Assembly (NCBI GenBank): GCA_940746715.1
Contig: CALNWN010000004.1
Location: forward strand, 124,001 to 188,000
Direction: 5' to 3'
Length of the DNA: 64,000 bases
Origin: an uncultured Paraburkholderia sp.
GTDB taxonomy: Bacteria > Pseudomonadota > Gammaproteobacteria > Burkholderiales > Burkholderiaceae
The notes below the pieces were generated by a model. It made no database searches and was not told the DNA's origin. It saw nothing but the letters and a program-made list of their open reading frames with translations. This document shows, piece after piece, positions 19,800 through 30,222 of this stretch. Position numbers and translations under genes: made by a program. Within the stretch, counting starts at the first letter, position 1, and each line of letters opens with the position of its first letter.

Positions 19800-21521
19800 G
19801 ACAGAGGCACCTCTGGCTTCAGGTAAGCGCCGACGCCGCCGGCGCTAGAGAGAATAGCGTTCAGGTAAGCGTCTCGGTCCCGCGTCCCCCAGAAGTGGAC
19901 CTGCTGTGCGTCGGCATCTGTATAGTATTTGAGGAACACTTGGCGCGTACAGATAGGGATGTAGGCTCCTTTCCGGTCGAGCCCCAAAATGTGCCTCCGC
20001 TTGACTTCAAACACGGCGTTGTTAAGTGCGCTGTTGTGTCCGCTGGCGAGCAGTGCAAGGTTCGATAGCGAATGTACCGAGTGAGAGGCGGCTGCGGTTG
20101 AGCCGTTCGCGAGTGTGAAGGCAGCCGTCACGTCTCGTGCGAGGTCTTGGAATACTTGTCTGTCGAACTGGTCGCCGACATCGTCGATTCTGCGGACGAA
20201 CTTGTCGCGGCTATCCTCTTCGATTGACGGAAGATCCAGAAGTGCTTCGCGATGAAGTCGCAACCACTCCTTCCACTGCTCGGCCTTTGTGAGCAACTCG
20301 GCGTTCTGAGCGTGAATGTGCTCAAGTGACCACGCGCCGCTGCGATGAATACGGAACGGATAGCGCTCGGAAGAGTCATTTTGACGGCGTACCGTCTCGA
20401 CGTTCATCAAAAGTAGAACGCGCGCACACTTGTCCTTGTGAGTGTCGCTTTCGTAGCCCAGAGCTGCCACTTCCGACGGCGTAAGGTCTAGGGTGTCGCA
20501 AATCCGCCCGTCGAGGATGGCTCCAAAGTCGCTCTTCGTCTTGCCGTCGGCGAGGTCGACGAGATCGCTAAAGCGTTCTCCCACGGCCACGAGGTAGCCG
20601 ATTTTGTGATAGTGGTCACGGTTTTCATACCAGCCGAGCACCATTGCATGCAACTCGACGACTCGATTCCAGACGTCACTCGGTTCGCCTTTTTCCATCA
20701 ATTGTCGCAATACGTCAAAGGTGTAAAAGCGGGGCCGTGCGCGACCACGCGGATCCCCAGCGATCGTGTCTAGCAACAGATTGATTCTCGTGGGGTTTTC
20801 TTCGGAGGCCTCGTCTGCGACAAACGCCCAGACGTCGGGGTGCTGGAGATCGCGCTCGATACTGTCCCATTGCGCGGCGATTTCGTGGCTCCTGTCGGTC
20901 TTGCCAACACCGCCCCGGCTGCGGGAAAGTAGAAGCGCCTTGAACAGCTCCGCGTCGGTAAGCGGTATCTTTCCGACGTTCAGACGCGTGAACAGCGTGG
21001 TTGAGTCTAGGTCCTTCGGAGCCTCATACCAGATGACACGGACGCTCTCGAACAGGTGGCCGTAGAACTTGTTGGCGACGTACTGTCGACGTGGGCCGTA
21101 GGCGTCAAACCAGGCGCGGATGCACTCGTAGGCGCGATGAAGATGGAAGTAGTCGATGTTGCTGTCAGCGCGATCACCATCTAGCTCTTTAAGGTAGCCC
21201 TCGCTTCCTGACCGTGTATCGAATAATGGAATAGGGCGCGCCCGCGTTCTGAAGCCCTTCACGCTGCATGAACACGAAAATCAGAAAGAGAGTGGTAAGA
21301 CGCTGCTGGCCATCAACCAGTTCCCAGGTGGTCTCGCTGTCGCGCTTGACGACCACCGGCTGCAGACTATACGGCTCGCCCTTGCTTTCCCATATGTCGT
21401 TGAGAAGACGGTCGACCTCGAGGCTACCCCAACGATACCCGCGCTGATACCTCGCGACGCGGAATGACCCCGCGATGTCACCTACTAGGCGGAGTTCCAA
21501 AAGTGCACCGTCTATCGACAT
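19796..21521 (-). pseudogene. GmrSD-like DUF262-DUF1524 protein, one frameshift
   Basis: The N-terminal DUF262 domain begins at the ATG at 21521 (SFRVARYQRGYRW, then LVDGQQRLTTLFLIFVFMQR). The C-terminal DUF1524 HNH-type nuclease shows WSLEHIHAQNAELL with its histidine pair, followed by SLSNLALLASGHNSALNN. Proteins of this architecture act as type IV restriction enzymes against modified phage DNA. A one-base shift near 21225-21245 splits the first 90 residues from the rest (SIIRYTV versus LFDTRSGSEGYLKEL). About 575 residues in total. It is the first gene of a coupled DUF262 pair and follows the TcmP gene by 97 bases on the same strand. Confidence 0.82.
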
Positions 21522-21618
21522 GTTTTTAGACCTTCAGGATAAGGATTTCGAAATGAAGTAACCAAAATGCGTTTAGCCAACCAGATCGATGGTGGTGAGG
21601 AACCAGAAAACGAAACTC

Positions 21619-22893
21619 TTAGAGGCCAGTCGACAGGAAGAGTTTGATCTGCTTTGGCCTGTCCACGATATCTGTGTCGCACATATACCGCGCTCGGTAC
21701 CGCGGTTTTCCGTCCACGGAGCGCATCGTCACTTCACCTTCGGCGACCAGAGTGGCCAAGGCCCCCTTGTACATAGACGCGGTCGCGGGGGAGCCGTTAC
21801 AGGTTTCGGCGAACACTTGCGAAAATGTTTTGAGTGTGGACTGCGTAAAGATGCGTTTCGCGAGCTGAGCTACCAGTTCCTTGTCGGACTTGTCGCGGGC
21901 TATGTCGTCAAACCGGAATCCTCCGTCGAAGTCCTGGAGGAAACCCATGGTTTGCGGGGCGAGCATATCGAGGCCTGCACCCCCATAGTGCACGAAGTGG
22001 TTACTGTGTGTTGCCAGTGAACCTGCTTCATGACGTCCTGTGCACGGTGATGCTGCGATAGGTGTACGAGCCAGTATTCGCCGTGACCTGCTCCTGTGCC
22101 GCGAATGAAGAAAGGAGTGAAGAAGCCTGCTCCGCAGCCGTCGACCAGCGCTTCGTAAAGTGCGGCCTGGATGAACCTTCGCCAGTCTGCCTCGTTGTTC
22201 TTTGATTTCCTCGATTGACCATCCGCCCAGCCGTTTGAAGATGTCGATTTGCAGAGTAGCTGAGATTTTTTGGGCAAGCTCGTCATTTGTGTACGTCGCG
22301 AACGACGCCACATGAAAGGTCAGGACGACCTCCGCGTCACGGGCGTGCGCAAAGATCTTGCGAATGAGTGATGCGGGGACTTCTGCGTAGCCGTATTGGT
22401 CTAGGAAGAATAGGGCGGTCCCAGAGCGCGGGGTATGCTGAGCTACGCGCGCGAGCACCTCGTCGACGGCGGAACCGAACTCTGCGTGCACCATATGGAT
22501 GGTGATACCGATGGCGCGTTCGTAGCCCTCCTGAAACAACACTTCGCGCAGATGTCCGAGCGCTTTCTTATCCTTGTCGATGAAGACGAACTGGACATCA
22601 AGCAGCACGGGTTTCGGCTGCTCTTGGTTGATCTTGAACGACGCTTCTTCTACCACCTTAAGCATGCGCACGGGCGAACCTGCCACGAGCTCGCCGGTTC
22701 CCTTCATGTGATATCGTCCGCCACCGCAGAATCCGTCAACCAGCGTTATACGGATGCGCTCGCGTCCGCGTGCATTGAGCAGGCGTTGCTGGAAATAGCG
22801 GATCAGATAGTCAACCAGTACCTGGTGTTTCGTCAGGCTGTGCGGCTCGAGCTCGGCGGGGCCATTGCTCCAATCGTAGTGACGTTTTGCCAA
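21619..22893 (-). pseudogene. tcmP: Three-Cys-motif partner protein (TcmP), two compensating frameshifts
   Basis: A protein of about 424 residues of the TcmP family. Landmarks are KRHYDWSNGPAELEPHSLTK, ITLVDGFCGGGRY (a methyltransferase-like glycine loop), LFFLDQYGYAEVP and SASMYKG-like C-terminal sequence (NGSPATASMYKGALATLVAE). The middle (about 22205 to 22010) is read in another frame as NNEADWRRFIQAALYEALVD and DVMKQVHWQHT, so two opposite shifts enclose about 60 scrambled residues. TcmP is named for its regular pairing with the three-Cys DUF5131/Gp37-Gp68 protein, and that partner is present 29 bases upstream on the same strand. The biochemical role is not known to me; a nucleic-acid conflict or repair role is likely. 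Confidence 0.78.
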
Positions 22894-22922
22894 GGTGAGT
22901 TTTTTCGGGAGGGTTTGACGAG

Positions 22923-23779
22923 TTAAACGACAGTGCGCGGAAATTGATCCCAGTGCTTGCCGGCCAGAACTCTCCCCGCCTTGCTCTTTCCGATCGCTGC
23001 GACTGAAACTTTGGTTCCATCCTGCCGAAAGAGACGGATGGGTGTGCTCTTTTTCAGGACGTCAGCCACCAGGTCAACGGGGGCCCAGTGTCCCCATTGT
23101 TTAAAGTGGAAGGCCACCTTTGCGCGAGCACACTGACGCTGCAGCGCAGCTGGCCAGGCCGGATCCATCGGCCTCGAGTGGGGGCCTGATTCGCCACCAG
23201 CGATAACCCAGTCGACACGATTACCCCTCTCGTTCCGGGTCAGATGTGGTGAGAGGTCGACGGCCGACAGGAGCGGTTCGCAGGAAAGAAATCTTACCGA
23301 AGGCGATGAGAACTCCAGTAGGTGCTTGATTCTCTTGTTTGCCGTCGCCTGATCCTCGACCGTTGCGCCGAGCCAGACGTTTTTGGGGAACTCGTAGCCT
23401 TTAGGCAACTGCTTGCGGACCAGGTGGATTCTCTTTGTGAGAAGTAGCCAATCAAGGTTTGGCGTCTGTGCGATCAGGTCAAGCAGTCGTCGCCGCTCTT
23501 CGACGAGGTCGGGCCGGCTCTCGAAGACGTCAGCCATTGAGGCACAAAACACGCGCCTACGAACTCTGTCCCTGGCTGCGTCCTTATCCCATTTGAGGGG
23601 TTTTTTCCAATGGGCGTCACTAAAAAACGCCTAGGGGTATGGGGACCCCACAATCCCTCGCCGAGGCGTTTTGCCCAGGTTTCTGCGTAGCAATGATCGC
23701 AGGCCGCCGAGACCTTGACACAACCCCACCACGGGTTGAAGGTGTGATGCGTCCATTCGATGCGCGAATCTTTTCCCAT
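22923..23779 (-). pseudogene. DUF5131 (phage Gp37/Gp68-like) three-Cys protein, frameshifted
   Basis: From the ATG at 23779 the protein reads MGKDSRIEWTHHTFNPWWGC, then KVSAACDHCYAETWAKRLG: the three cysteines (GC, AC, HC) form the family's radical-SAM-like motif. The second part (VFCASMADVFESRPDLVEER, NLDWLLLTKRI, PKNVWLGATVEDQATANKRI, DWVIAGGESGPHSRPMDPAW) is in another frame, so at least one shift lies between about 23640 and 23560. About 285 residues when joined. It is the known genetic partner of TcmP, which follows directly. It opens the minus-strand defence block that runs to the retron; the gap to the divergent TcmP2 holds the promoters. Confidence 0.8.
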
Positions 23780-23999
23780 TGCCTGCAGCGTCAGTAAACT
23801 GGTGCTGTATTGTACTCCGGCGGATCCAATGCGAGAGCACGGGTTGAGCCGGGCAGACCGACGGTCAACTCCCGAAAGCACGATTCGCGTTTAAACTGTG
23901 TATCGCTTGCTTTGCTCCAATCGAAGACTTCGTCGCACGGAGCGGCAAACTCCGCGGAGTTCATTCGCGGCGCACATAACCAGAATGTGAGAGGGCACC

Positions 24000-24823
24000 T
24001 TGAAAGCCGAGGAGAAGGTCGTGCCGGACCCAGTCGATGGGCTGCCGGCTATGGTTGTGGGACGTTGGGTAACAGAAGAAAAACATCGAATTATCGCGCG
24101 ATACATTGATGCTTCGTGGGCGGCGAGACAAAAGTTCACGAGCCAACGCACCTACATTGACCTTTTTGCCGGGACCGGGCGGGTCAAGATCAAGCACACG
24201 CAAGCGTTTCAGGACGGCGGACCGCTAGCCGCCTGGCAGATCGCCCACCAGCGACGTGGTGCGTTTTCGGATTTCTTCATTGCGGATGCGAACCAGGATT
24301 TTCTGGCTGCGTGCGATGCTCGCCTACGGCAGCGCGGTGCGCCATTGAAGTCCAAGGTTGGCCGTGCGGACGAGACGATAGACTGGGTCTTGCCGCAACT
24401 CAACAAAAGGGGCTTCCACCTCGCTCTGCTTGACCCGTTCAACGCTGGGCATCTCCACTTCTCGATAATCGAGAAGCTCGCCACGATGCCTACCATGGAC
24501 ATTGTGGTTCATCTAGTACTGGTGATATCCAGCGCAATATCGCATCGGGTCTTGAGGCGGCGCACTCGCCGCTCGACAACTTCGCCCCAGGCTGGCGGCA
24601 CGTCGTGCAGAGGCAGAGCTCAAAGCGTGCAATGCGGGACGCCTCCATCGGATACTGGAAGAACTTGGTGAGCCGCTCTGGCATGCGGGTTTGCAACACC
24701 ATGTACCCAGTCCGGAACAGTAAGGAATCGATCATGTATTGGCTGTGCTTTATCGCGAGGCATCCACTTGCGGACAAGCTCTGGCGCGAGGCTTGTCACC
24801 TGGAAACCCGTAGTTTGTTCTGA
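24000..24823 (+). pseudogene. tcmP: Second three-Cys-motif partner protein (TcmP2), one frameshift
   Basis: The frame opens at a TTG at 24000 behind GAGAGGG; an in-frame stop 12 bases upstream excludes an earlier start. It reads KHRIIARYIDASWAARQKFT, TYIDLFAGTGRVKIK (methyltransferase-like loop) and FHLALLDPFNAGHLHFSIIE. After a one-base loss near 24512 the frame resumes as TGDIQRNIASGLEAAHSPLD and SKESIMYWLCFIARHPLADK, with a stop at 24823. About 275 residues. It is a distant paralogue of the TcmP at 22.9-21.6 kb, is divergent from it, and has no adjacent three-Cys gene of its own. Confidence 0.75.
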
Positions 24824-25137
24824 TCAGACACTCGCTCCCCGAGCAGGAGGCAACGAGTTCGCGGCGATCCTCTATGCGCGACGGCAAATGGAAGCGTCTA
24901 TTTGTGCTGCTCGTCGGATTTGTCGATGCGATTCTTTCTCAGTCGACGGGGATGAGGCAGGACTCCCTCGGCCCAGACCGAGGTCCCAGATTCAGCACTT
25001 GACCAAGTTGAGCGTGTAAGTACTGAGTTGAGTGCCCGGAGAGGAACATTTGCCGCATCGGCGGCACGATAGGGTCGAAGCAGCACTCATACGGTTACAA
25101 TCTGGGCACGCAAGTTTCCCGCTTCTATGAGGATCGC
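24824..25137. other. Gene-free stretch before the DUF262-HEPN pair
   Basis: No supported gene. Composition changes here from GC-rich to clearly AT-richer, which marks the start of a separately acquired pair of genes. Confidence 0.4.
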
Positions 25138-26267
25138 ATGGCAACCACGAAAAAAACCAACCACGAAATCGAAGAGCGGTATGCCGCTGAAGATAAAGAG
25201 ATATCTCAAGAGAGAAGTGATTTTTTACTTCCTCAAATTTTAGACTTCGTACAGCAAAAACAATGGATGAATTTACAACCCGAATACCAGCGACGGCAGG
25301 TTTGGGATAAGAAAAAGCAGTCTCAATTTGTTGAGTCATTGTTGATGAATTTGCCAATTCCTCCGGTTTTCTATTCGAGCCTGAATATAATCGCTATGAA
25401 GTGATGGATGGTCAGCAGCGACTATCTTCCATAGTTGTGTTTTATGCAAATCGCCTGAAGCTAACGGGACTGGAGCATTGGGCTGAGTTAAATGGTCGAT
25501 TCTATGCAGATCTCCCGGTGAAGGTGCAAAGAGGGCTTGATCGGCGACGCATTTCCGCGGTGGTTCTTCAAAGCGCTTCATCCTCGAATAATGGGGAGGA
25601 GCTGCGCCGAATAGTGTTCGAGCGACTGAATACCGGTGGTCAGAAATTAAATGCACAAGAGCTTAGAAATTGCGTGTTCGCGAGCCCTTTCGCCTCACTT
25701 CTTGTAAAGCTTGCGGGATTCTCATTATTCAACGATCTTTGGGAAATTCCGCGATACGATGATCACTTGATAGACGATCGCGCAAGTAGTGCTCTTGCGG
25801 AGAATCCGTTTTTCAAAAGAATGATTGATTGCGAGCTTGTTCTGAGATTTTTTGCATTTCGCAACAAAAAAGGCATTAAAGGCTCGGTCAAATCCATCCT
25901 TGATAATTGGATGCTTCAAAATCAGAGCGCGGATGCGAGCGTGCTTGCCAGCATGGAGCAAGATTTTAAATCTCGAATCGAGCTCGCGCATGATTTATTT
26001 GGTTTGAGTGCGTTTAAGATAAAAGACAAGGACGAAGGGAGGGAAAAATCCTCCCAGCCTTTTCATGATGCAATCGTTGTTGCTTGCGACCGGCAGTATC
26101 AGAATCGCGACCGCTTGATTCAGAGAAAATCGTCACTTAAAAAAGGTATTCGTGAAGTTTTTGCGGACGATGATAATTATGAGTTGATCGTTGGCCGGGC
26201 AAATACCGCGGATGCAATAAAGAAAAGGCTTGATTTGGTCGAAGAATGTTTTGTGGATGTGCTATGA
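25138..26267 (+). pseudogene. DUF262 protein of a DUF262-HEPN pair, one frameshift
   Basis: A protein of about 376 residues with both DUF262 motifs: LQPEYQRRQVWDKKKQSQFV (PxYQRRxVW type) and, after a one-base loss near 25372, EVMDGQQRLSSIVVFYANRL. Later it reads FERLNTGGQKLNAQELRNCV. The start at 25138 follows a purine-rich stretch. The restored junction reads VFLFEPEYNRYEVMDGQQRL. The gene is AT-rich compared with its neighbours, a sign of transfer. Its stop overlaps the start of the HEPN gene (ATGA at 26264-26267), so the two are coupled. In such pairs DUF262 probably senses or hydrolyses nucleotides and controls the RNase partner (inference). Confidence 0.8.
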
Positions 26268-27059
26268 AGGGCGTCGTTGCTAAAAGAGCATCCGCTTCGA
26301 AAGTCACGTTCGACTCTCTCATTGAAGCTGGTGTAGCATGGTTAGCATGGATCGATGGAGCGAGCCGTTTCGAGGCTATTCTCAAAACTCGGATCCCATC
26401 GGAGAGTTTGGATGCGAAGGAAAAGACGGTCATCCAAGGGAGGTTAGGAACGACCTCCCCGGAAAGTCAACTTTTGTTGAATTCATTCTACGTCACAATG
26501 GTGGCTGGATTTGAAGAATTTCTTCGCTCAGCGATTCGAGATCTCACCAACGAGATTTCCAGACAGGGCTTGAGATATGATGAGGTAGATAGCGCAATTA
26601 TTCGAATGAATATTAGGGAGTCGGCAAAGCTCCTTAGAAGAATGGATTCTCCACCTGACTATCTAGCATTCAACGAAGTTGATCTATGTCGCGGAATTGG
26701 TACGTGCATTCCAGGCTCAGGCAAGGTCGAGCTTAATCCAGGTGCACTCGCAGAAGTTGATGGGTTAATTAAATTAGAAAATTTCATGCAGCGTGTTTGT
26801 CACGCTGGGCAAAAACCTTACTTGGGACTATTTCGGGGAGCAGCAGGTCGTTAAGAGCGCGATGAAGTTGGAGAAGGAAAAATCCCGACATGTTGGCATG
26901 TTGGCATGTTGGTGAGTGAGGAGCTGGAGTTGGTGGCGAGTTATCGAAATCGGATAGCGCATACGGGGGCATGCCGCAGACGTTACTTCGCAAATACTCG
27001 AAGATCATCGCAAACTACTAAAGGCCTTGGCCGATGCTATCGACAGCACCTTAAATTAG
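26264..27059 (+). pseudogene. MAE_28990-type HEPN nuclease-like protein, three frameshifts
   Basis: The N-terminus is intact (MKGVVAKRASASKVTFDSLI, LLLNSFYVTMVAGFEEFLRS). The rest is split by three small insertions: an extra A in the run at 26811-26815 (restored HAGQNLTWDYFGEQQVVKS), a third copy of an 8-bp unit at 26889-26912, and an extra G in the G-run at 26964-26969. With these removed the sequence reads RHVGMLVSEELELVASYRNR, IAHTGHAADVTSQILEDHRK and a natural end. RNRIAH is the R-x4-H active-site motif of HEPN RNases. The family match (HEPN-like nucleases linked to DUF262) is from memory. Translation is coupled to the DUF262 gene. Confidence 0.72.
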
Positions 27060-27140
27060 TTCCTGCGCTACAAATCGCCATGCAGATGTACGCGAATTTG
27101 CCGAGCTGCAGATCTCGATTTGGTACGTCTCTGCATCATC

Positions 27141-27317
27141 ATGGCCGATCCAGTGCTCCTTCGCGACTTGTTTTCATCGTTGCCGGAAAACCCAGAGCAG
27201 TGTCGGAAAACCAAACATTCGCTGGCGCTAACCGATTGGCTTTTGGCTAACGCACCCGAATATTTGCGCTCCATCGCAGATCTGCTCCAGACGCGGTTGC
27301 AGTCAGGTGAGCGCTAA
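27141..27317 (+). CDS. Small hypothetical protein
   Basis: A 58-codon frame (MADPVLLRDLFSSLPENPEQ ... LLQTRLQSGER) that begins 80 bases after the HEPN gene. I do not recognise it and the ribosome-binding site is weak. It may be a genuine small island gene or chance. Confidence 0.3.
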   Translation: MADPVLLRDLFSSLPENPEQCRKTKHSLALTDWLLANAPEYLRSIADLLQTRLQSGER

Positions 27318-27471
27318 GTGGCTGTTGTAGCAAATGTCGGTAAAAAGGAGCCGCGGGCGGGCGCAGAAGCGATCTGGCGCATCGGCCCGTACGTTGTTGT
27401 TCATGGTACGGCCAAATCGTTGTTTAGCGGTGCGACCTGCGCGACGGCAGTTGCCCGAACGCCGCACTGAC

Positions 27472-29168
27472 CTAGCGGGCACGTTTGGCATCTTCGCCGT
27501 GCAGGTAGGTCGACGTCGTCGCGATCGACGCATGCCGCAGGTTGTCGCGCACCGCGACGAGTTCGACGCCAGCTCCGAGTGCATGGGTGGCGTGCGTATG
27601 CCGCAGCCAGTGGGGGCTCACATGCCGCAATTTTGCAGCGAGCGCCGGATTCCGCATTTCCACCTTATCCGCGGCCTCCTCACAAAATTCTCCTACCACC
27701 TGGCGCAGCCGCGTCGCGCCGATGCCTCCGGGCTGGCCTTCACCACCATGCGCCGCTACGTGGCGCGCCGTGCCCAGCGCCCCACCAGCGGCGTGGCCGG
27801 CTGCCAGCGGCTACGTCGCACGGGCAGGCCCCGTGCCTTGAGCGACTGCCGCAGTGCATCGCGCGCGAGCGGCGGCAACGCCACGAAGCCCGGTTTCGCG
27901 CCCTTGCCGGTGACGTCGACCCACCAGGTGCCGCGCGCCTCCGCCTGAATGTCGCCGAGCGTGGCGGCCACCGGCAGCTCGTGCGCGCGCAGGCCGGTGG
28001 CGTAACCGAAATCCAGTACGAAACGCAGGCGCTGCGCGGCCGAGACCGTCCAGCCATGACGCTCGAGCCGTTCGGCGAGGGCGCGCACGGTGGTCCACTC
28101 GCGACCGGTGAGTGAGCGTGCCGCATCGAACGCAGTACGGGCGGCGCCGCCCCGCATGGTTACGCCGGCAAACGGATTGAGGATGACGTAGTGCTGGTCG
28201 ACCAGCCAGGCAAAGAGCGCGCGCAGGACGGTCAGCGCCCAGGCGGCCGAGCGCACGGACAGCCCGCGTGCGAACGGACGCCACGCCGGTGAAGACCGCC
28301 GACAGGGTGGGCCGATCCAGCGCGCCGCGGGCAAGGGACGGCGCAGGAACGCGCGGTACGCGATGGCGTCCTCGGTGGTGAGCGACGAGAGTGATTGCCG
28401 GCGCTCGACCACGGCCCAAAGCAGCAGCCTTTCGGCCTCGCGCCGGTAGGCGCGCGCGGTGTGGGGCGAATCATGTAGCGCCAGCCACGCGCCGATCACT
28501 TCGGCGTCACTGGTCGCGGCGAGGCCGCACGTTTCGCGCGGCGCGCGGAACCGCCCTTGTGAGCCATCCAGCGCCGCGGGCAGCGCGGCGAGGGACCAGG
28601 TGGCTGCAGCTGGCCGTCGGCCCGACTGCGCGCGGCGAGGCGGCCCAGCCGGGCAGTGAGTTCCGGGTGCGTCTCGAGGAAAGCTTCGACCGTCTGCGCG
28701 CCGACGCTGCCGAGCCCCGGCACCGTGCGCCACCAGCGGCGCCGGCGCCGCATGAACAGCATCAGTTCCGCGAGCGAGCCGATCTCGGCGGCTGCCACAG
28801 CGCGCGGGCCGTGCGCGGGGCGAGCCACCGGGCCAGGGCATCCGCCGGCTGCGGCGTGGGGATGGGGGTGGCGCGCGGGCTGCGTGAAGAGCGGGATGAG
28901 GTCGTCGCGCTGGCGTACGCGGGCGCACGCGATGCGCTGGTGGCGAATGCGGGCAATCAGGGCGCGCGAGGACTGGCCGTCGGCCCGCACGTGGGCGAGG
29001 TAGCGCGTGACGGCTTCGCGCGCGGTAAGGCCTTCTTGCCAGGCGCGCAGCGCGGCGAGCGCGGCCAGGCCGGGCAGCTCGAGTGGGTCCGGTGGGTCGG
29101 TCAGCGCGGCGGGCGTTTCACGCGAAGGCCGGCACGCCGGCCGCGCGCGGGACAGGCGCGGTTTTCAT
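27472..29168 (-). pseudogene. Burkholderia-type tyrosine recombinase (integrase), several frameshifts
   Basis: About 560 residues when joined. The start at 29168 (MKTAPVPRAAGVPAFA) is followed by one shift near 29120, then LELPGLAALAALRAWQEGLT. More shifts occur near 28700-28850, 28550 and 27765. The SAM-like domain reads DSPHTARAYRREAERLLLWA. The catalytic domain has YATGLRAHELPV (first Arg), DVTGKGAKPGFVALPPLARD (Lys), SPHWLRHTHATHALGAG (His-x-x-Arg) and RHASIATTSTYLHG (His and the Tyr nucleophile). All catalytic residues survive, but the frame does not. It is the likely recombinase of the island and sits at its right boundary. Confidence 0.82.
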
Positions 29169-29550
29169 GGGAACAGTTTAGGTCGTGCAGATTTGCGATA
29201 AGGTTATTTATCGCAAACGCACTGTCCGGCCATGCACCCTGGCTGAGGTCGCGACCGCCGCAAGCCGCGCGCCGGTCAGCACCCGAAGCCGGGCGTGTGC
29301 GGCCGCGGGTCGAGGCGCCATCACGCGCGCTGCGCTGATCGCGGCGCACGTCGTCTGTCTACCCGTTCACTGCCCCATGGGTGGCCGCCCGGGGATCTGC
29401 TGCGAGAACCGGTAGTGACGCTGTGATCGTCCCGGCATAATGACACCCGGTCGGACCGGTATCGAGCGGGGTCCGGTCGAGTTCTGCCGCATTTCTTCCG
29501 GCGGTAAAATGCGGGGCGAACTGACGAGTCGACCAAATGGAGAAGCGGAT
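29169..29550. other. Intergenic region at the right island boundary
   Basis: No gene is supported. It contains the upstream regions of the divergent integrase and the hypothetical gene at 29551. I could not find an attachment-site repeat of the left boundary by eye. Confidence 0.35.
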
Positions 29551-30222
29551 ATGACATCGGGATGGTTGCCGCTGGTGCAGCAGTTCGACTGGTGGGGCAC
29601 GTTCAGGATGGCGCTGGCTTCGAGTGTCATTAGCTCGATCGTGAGCATCGGCTGGAATTCACATCGGGACCGACGTGATCACCGGCGTGAACGACGCGAC
29701 GCTGCCCTCGAAGTCGCGCTCTCCCTTGAAAAGTACGCGCGTACGTGCCGCGCCATGATACACAGGGCCGAGTGGGCATCAGCAGAAGCGATTCGCACTG
29801 GTAGCAGGCAACCGACGGTCGGCGTCCATGTCCCTGAATTCTCGTTTCCGACGGTCGAATGGAAGCGGCTCAATCACAAGCTCACGTCCGTGTTGAGGGA
29901 CTTTCCGGCGACACTCCACCATGCCCGGGAGTATGTCAGTTCGACCTGGGAATACACCCTTCCTCCGGATGTTTGCGACGACGTGGCGTTCGAGTGCGCC
30001 AGGCTGGCGAAACAGGCGCTCGACCTGGCGCGCCTGACCCGTCAGAGGCACCGCGCCGCACGATGGAGGCCTGCCAACGCAGACGCCGGTCTCGAGCGAC
30101 AACTGGACGAAAGCATCGCCGTGGGAGAAGCGCGCCGGAAACAGGTGCGGGAACGAGGGGCTGGTACTCTATCGAGCGAGCTGGCTCCGCTGGCCGGTGA
30201 CGCGCTCCGAAGCAGCGTGTGA
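29551..30222 (+). CDS. Hypothetical membrane-anchored protein
   Basis: An intact protein of about 223 residues. The ATG at 29551 follows GGAGAAG. Residues about 17-35 (FRMALASSVISSIVSIGW) form one membrane anchor, followed by a strongly basic stretch (HRDRRDHRRERRDAALEVAL) and a mostly helical soluble domain with many Arg and Ala. No catalytic motif is seen and I do not recognise the family. It lies just outside the island integrase on the opposite strand. Confidence 0.6.
   Translation: MTSGWLPLVQQFDWWGTFRMALASSVISSIVSIGWNSHRDRRDHRRERRDAALEVALSLEKYARTCRAMIHRAEWASAEAIRTGSRQPTVGVHVPEFSFPTVEWKRLNHKLTSVLRDFPATLHHAREYVSSTWEYTLPPDVCDDVAFECARLAKQALDLARLTRQRHRAARWRPANADAGLERQLDESIAVGEARRKQVRERGAGTLSSELAPLAGDALRSSV

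Noticed and set aside
25138..27320. CRISPR array or phage module in the AT-rich part
   Set aside because: The only repeat is a three-copy 8-bp unit inside a gene, and the genes are DUF262 and HEPN, not phage genes.
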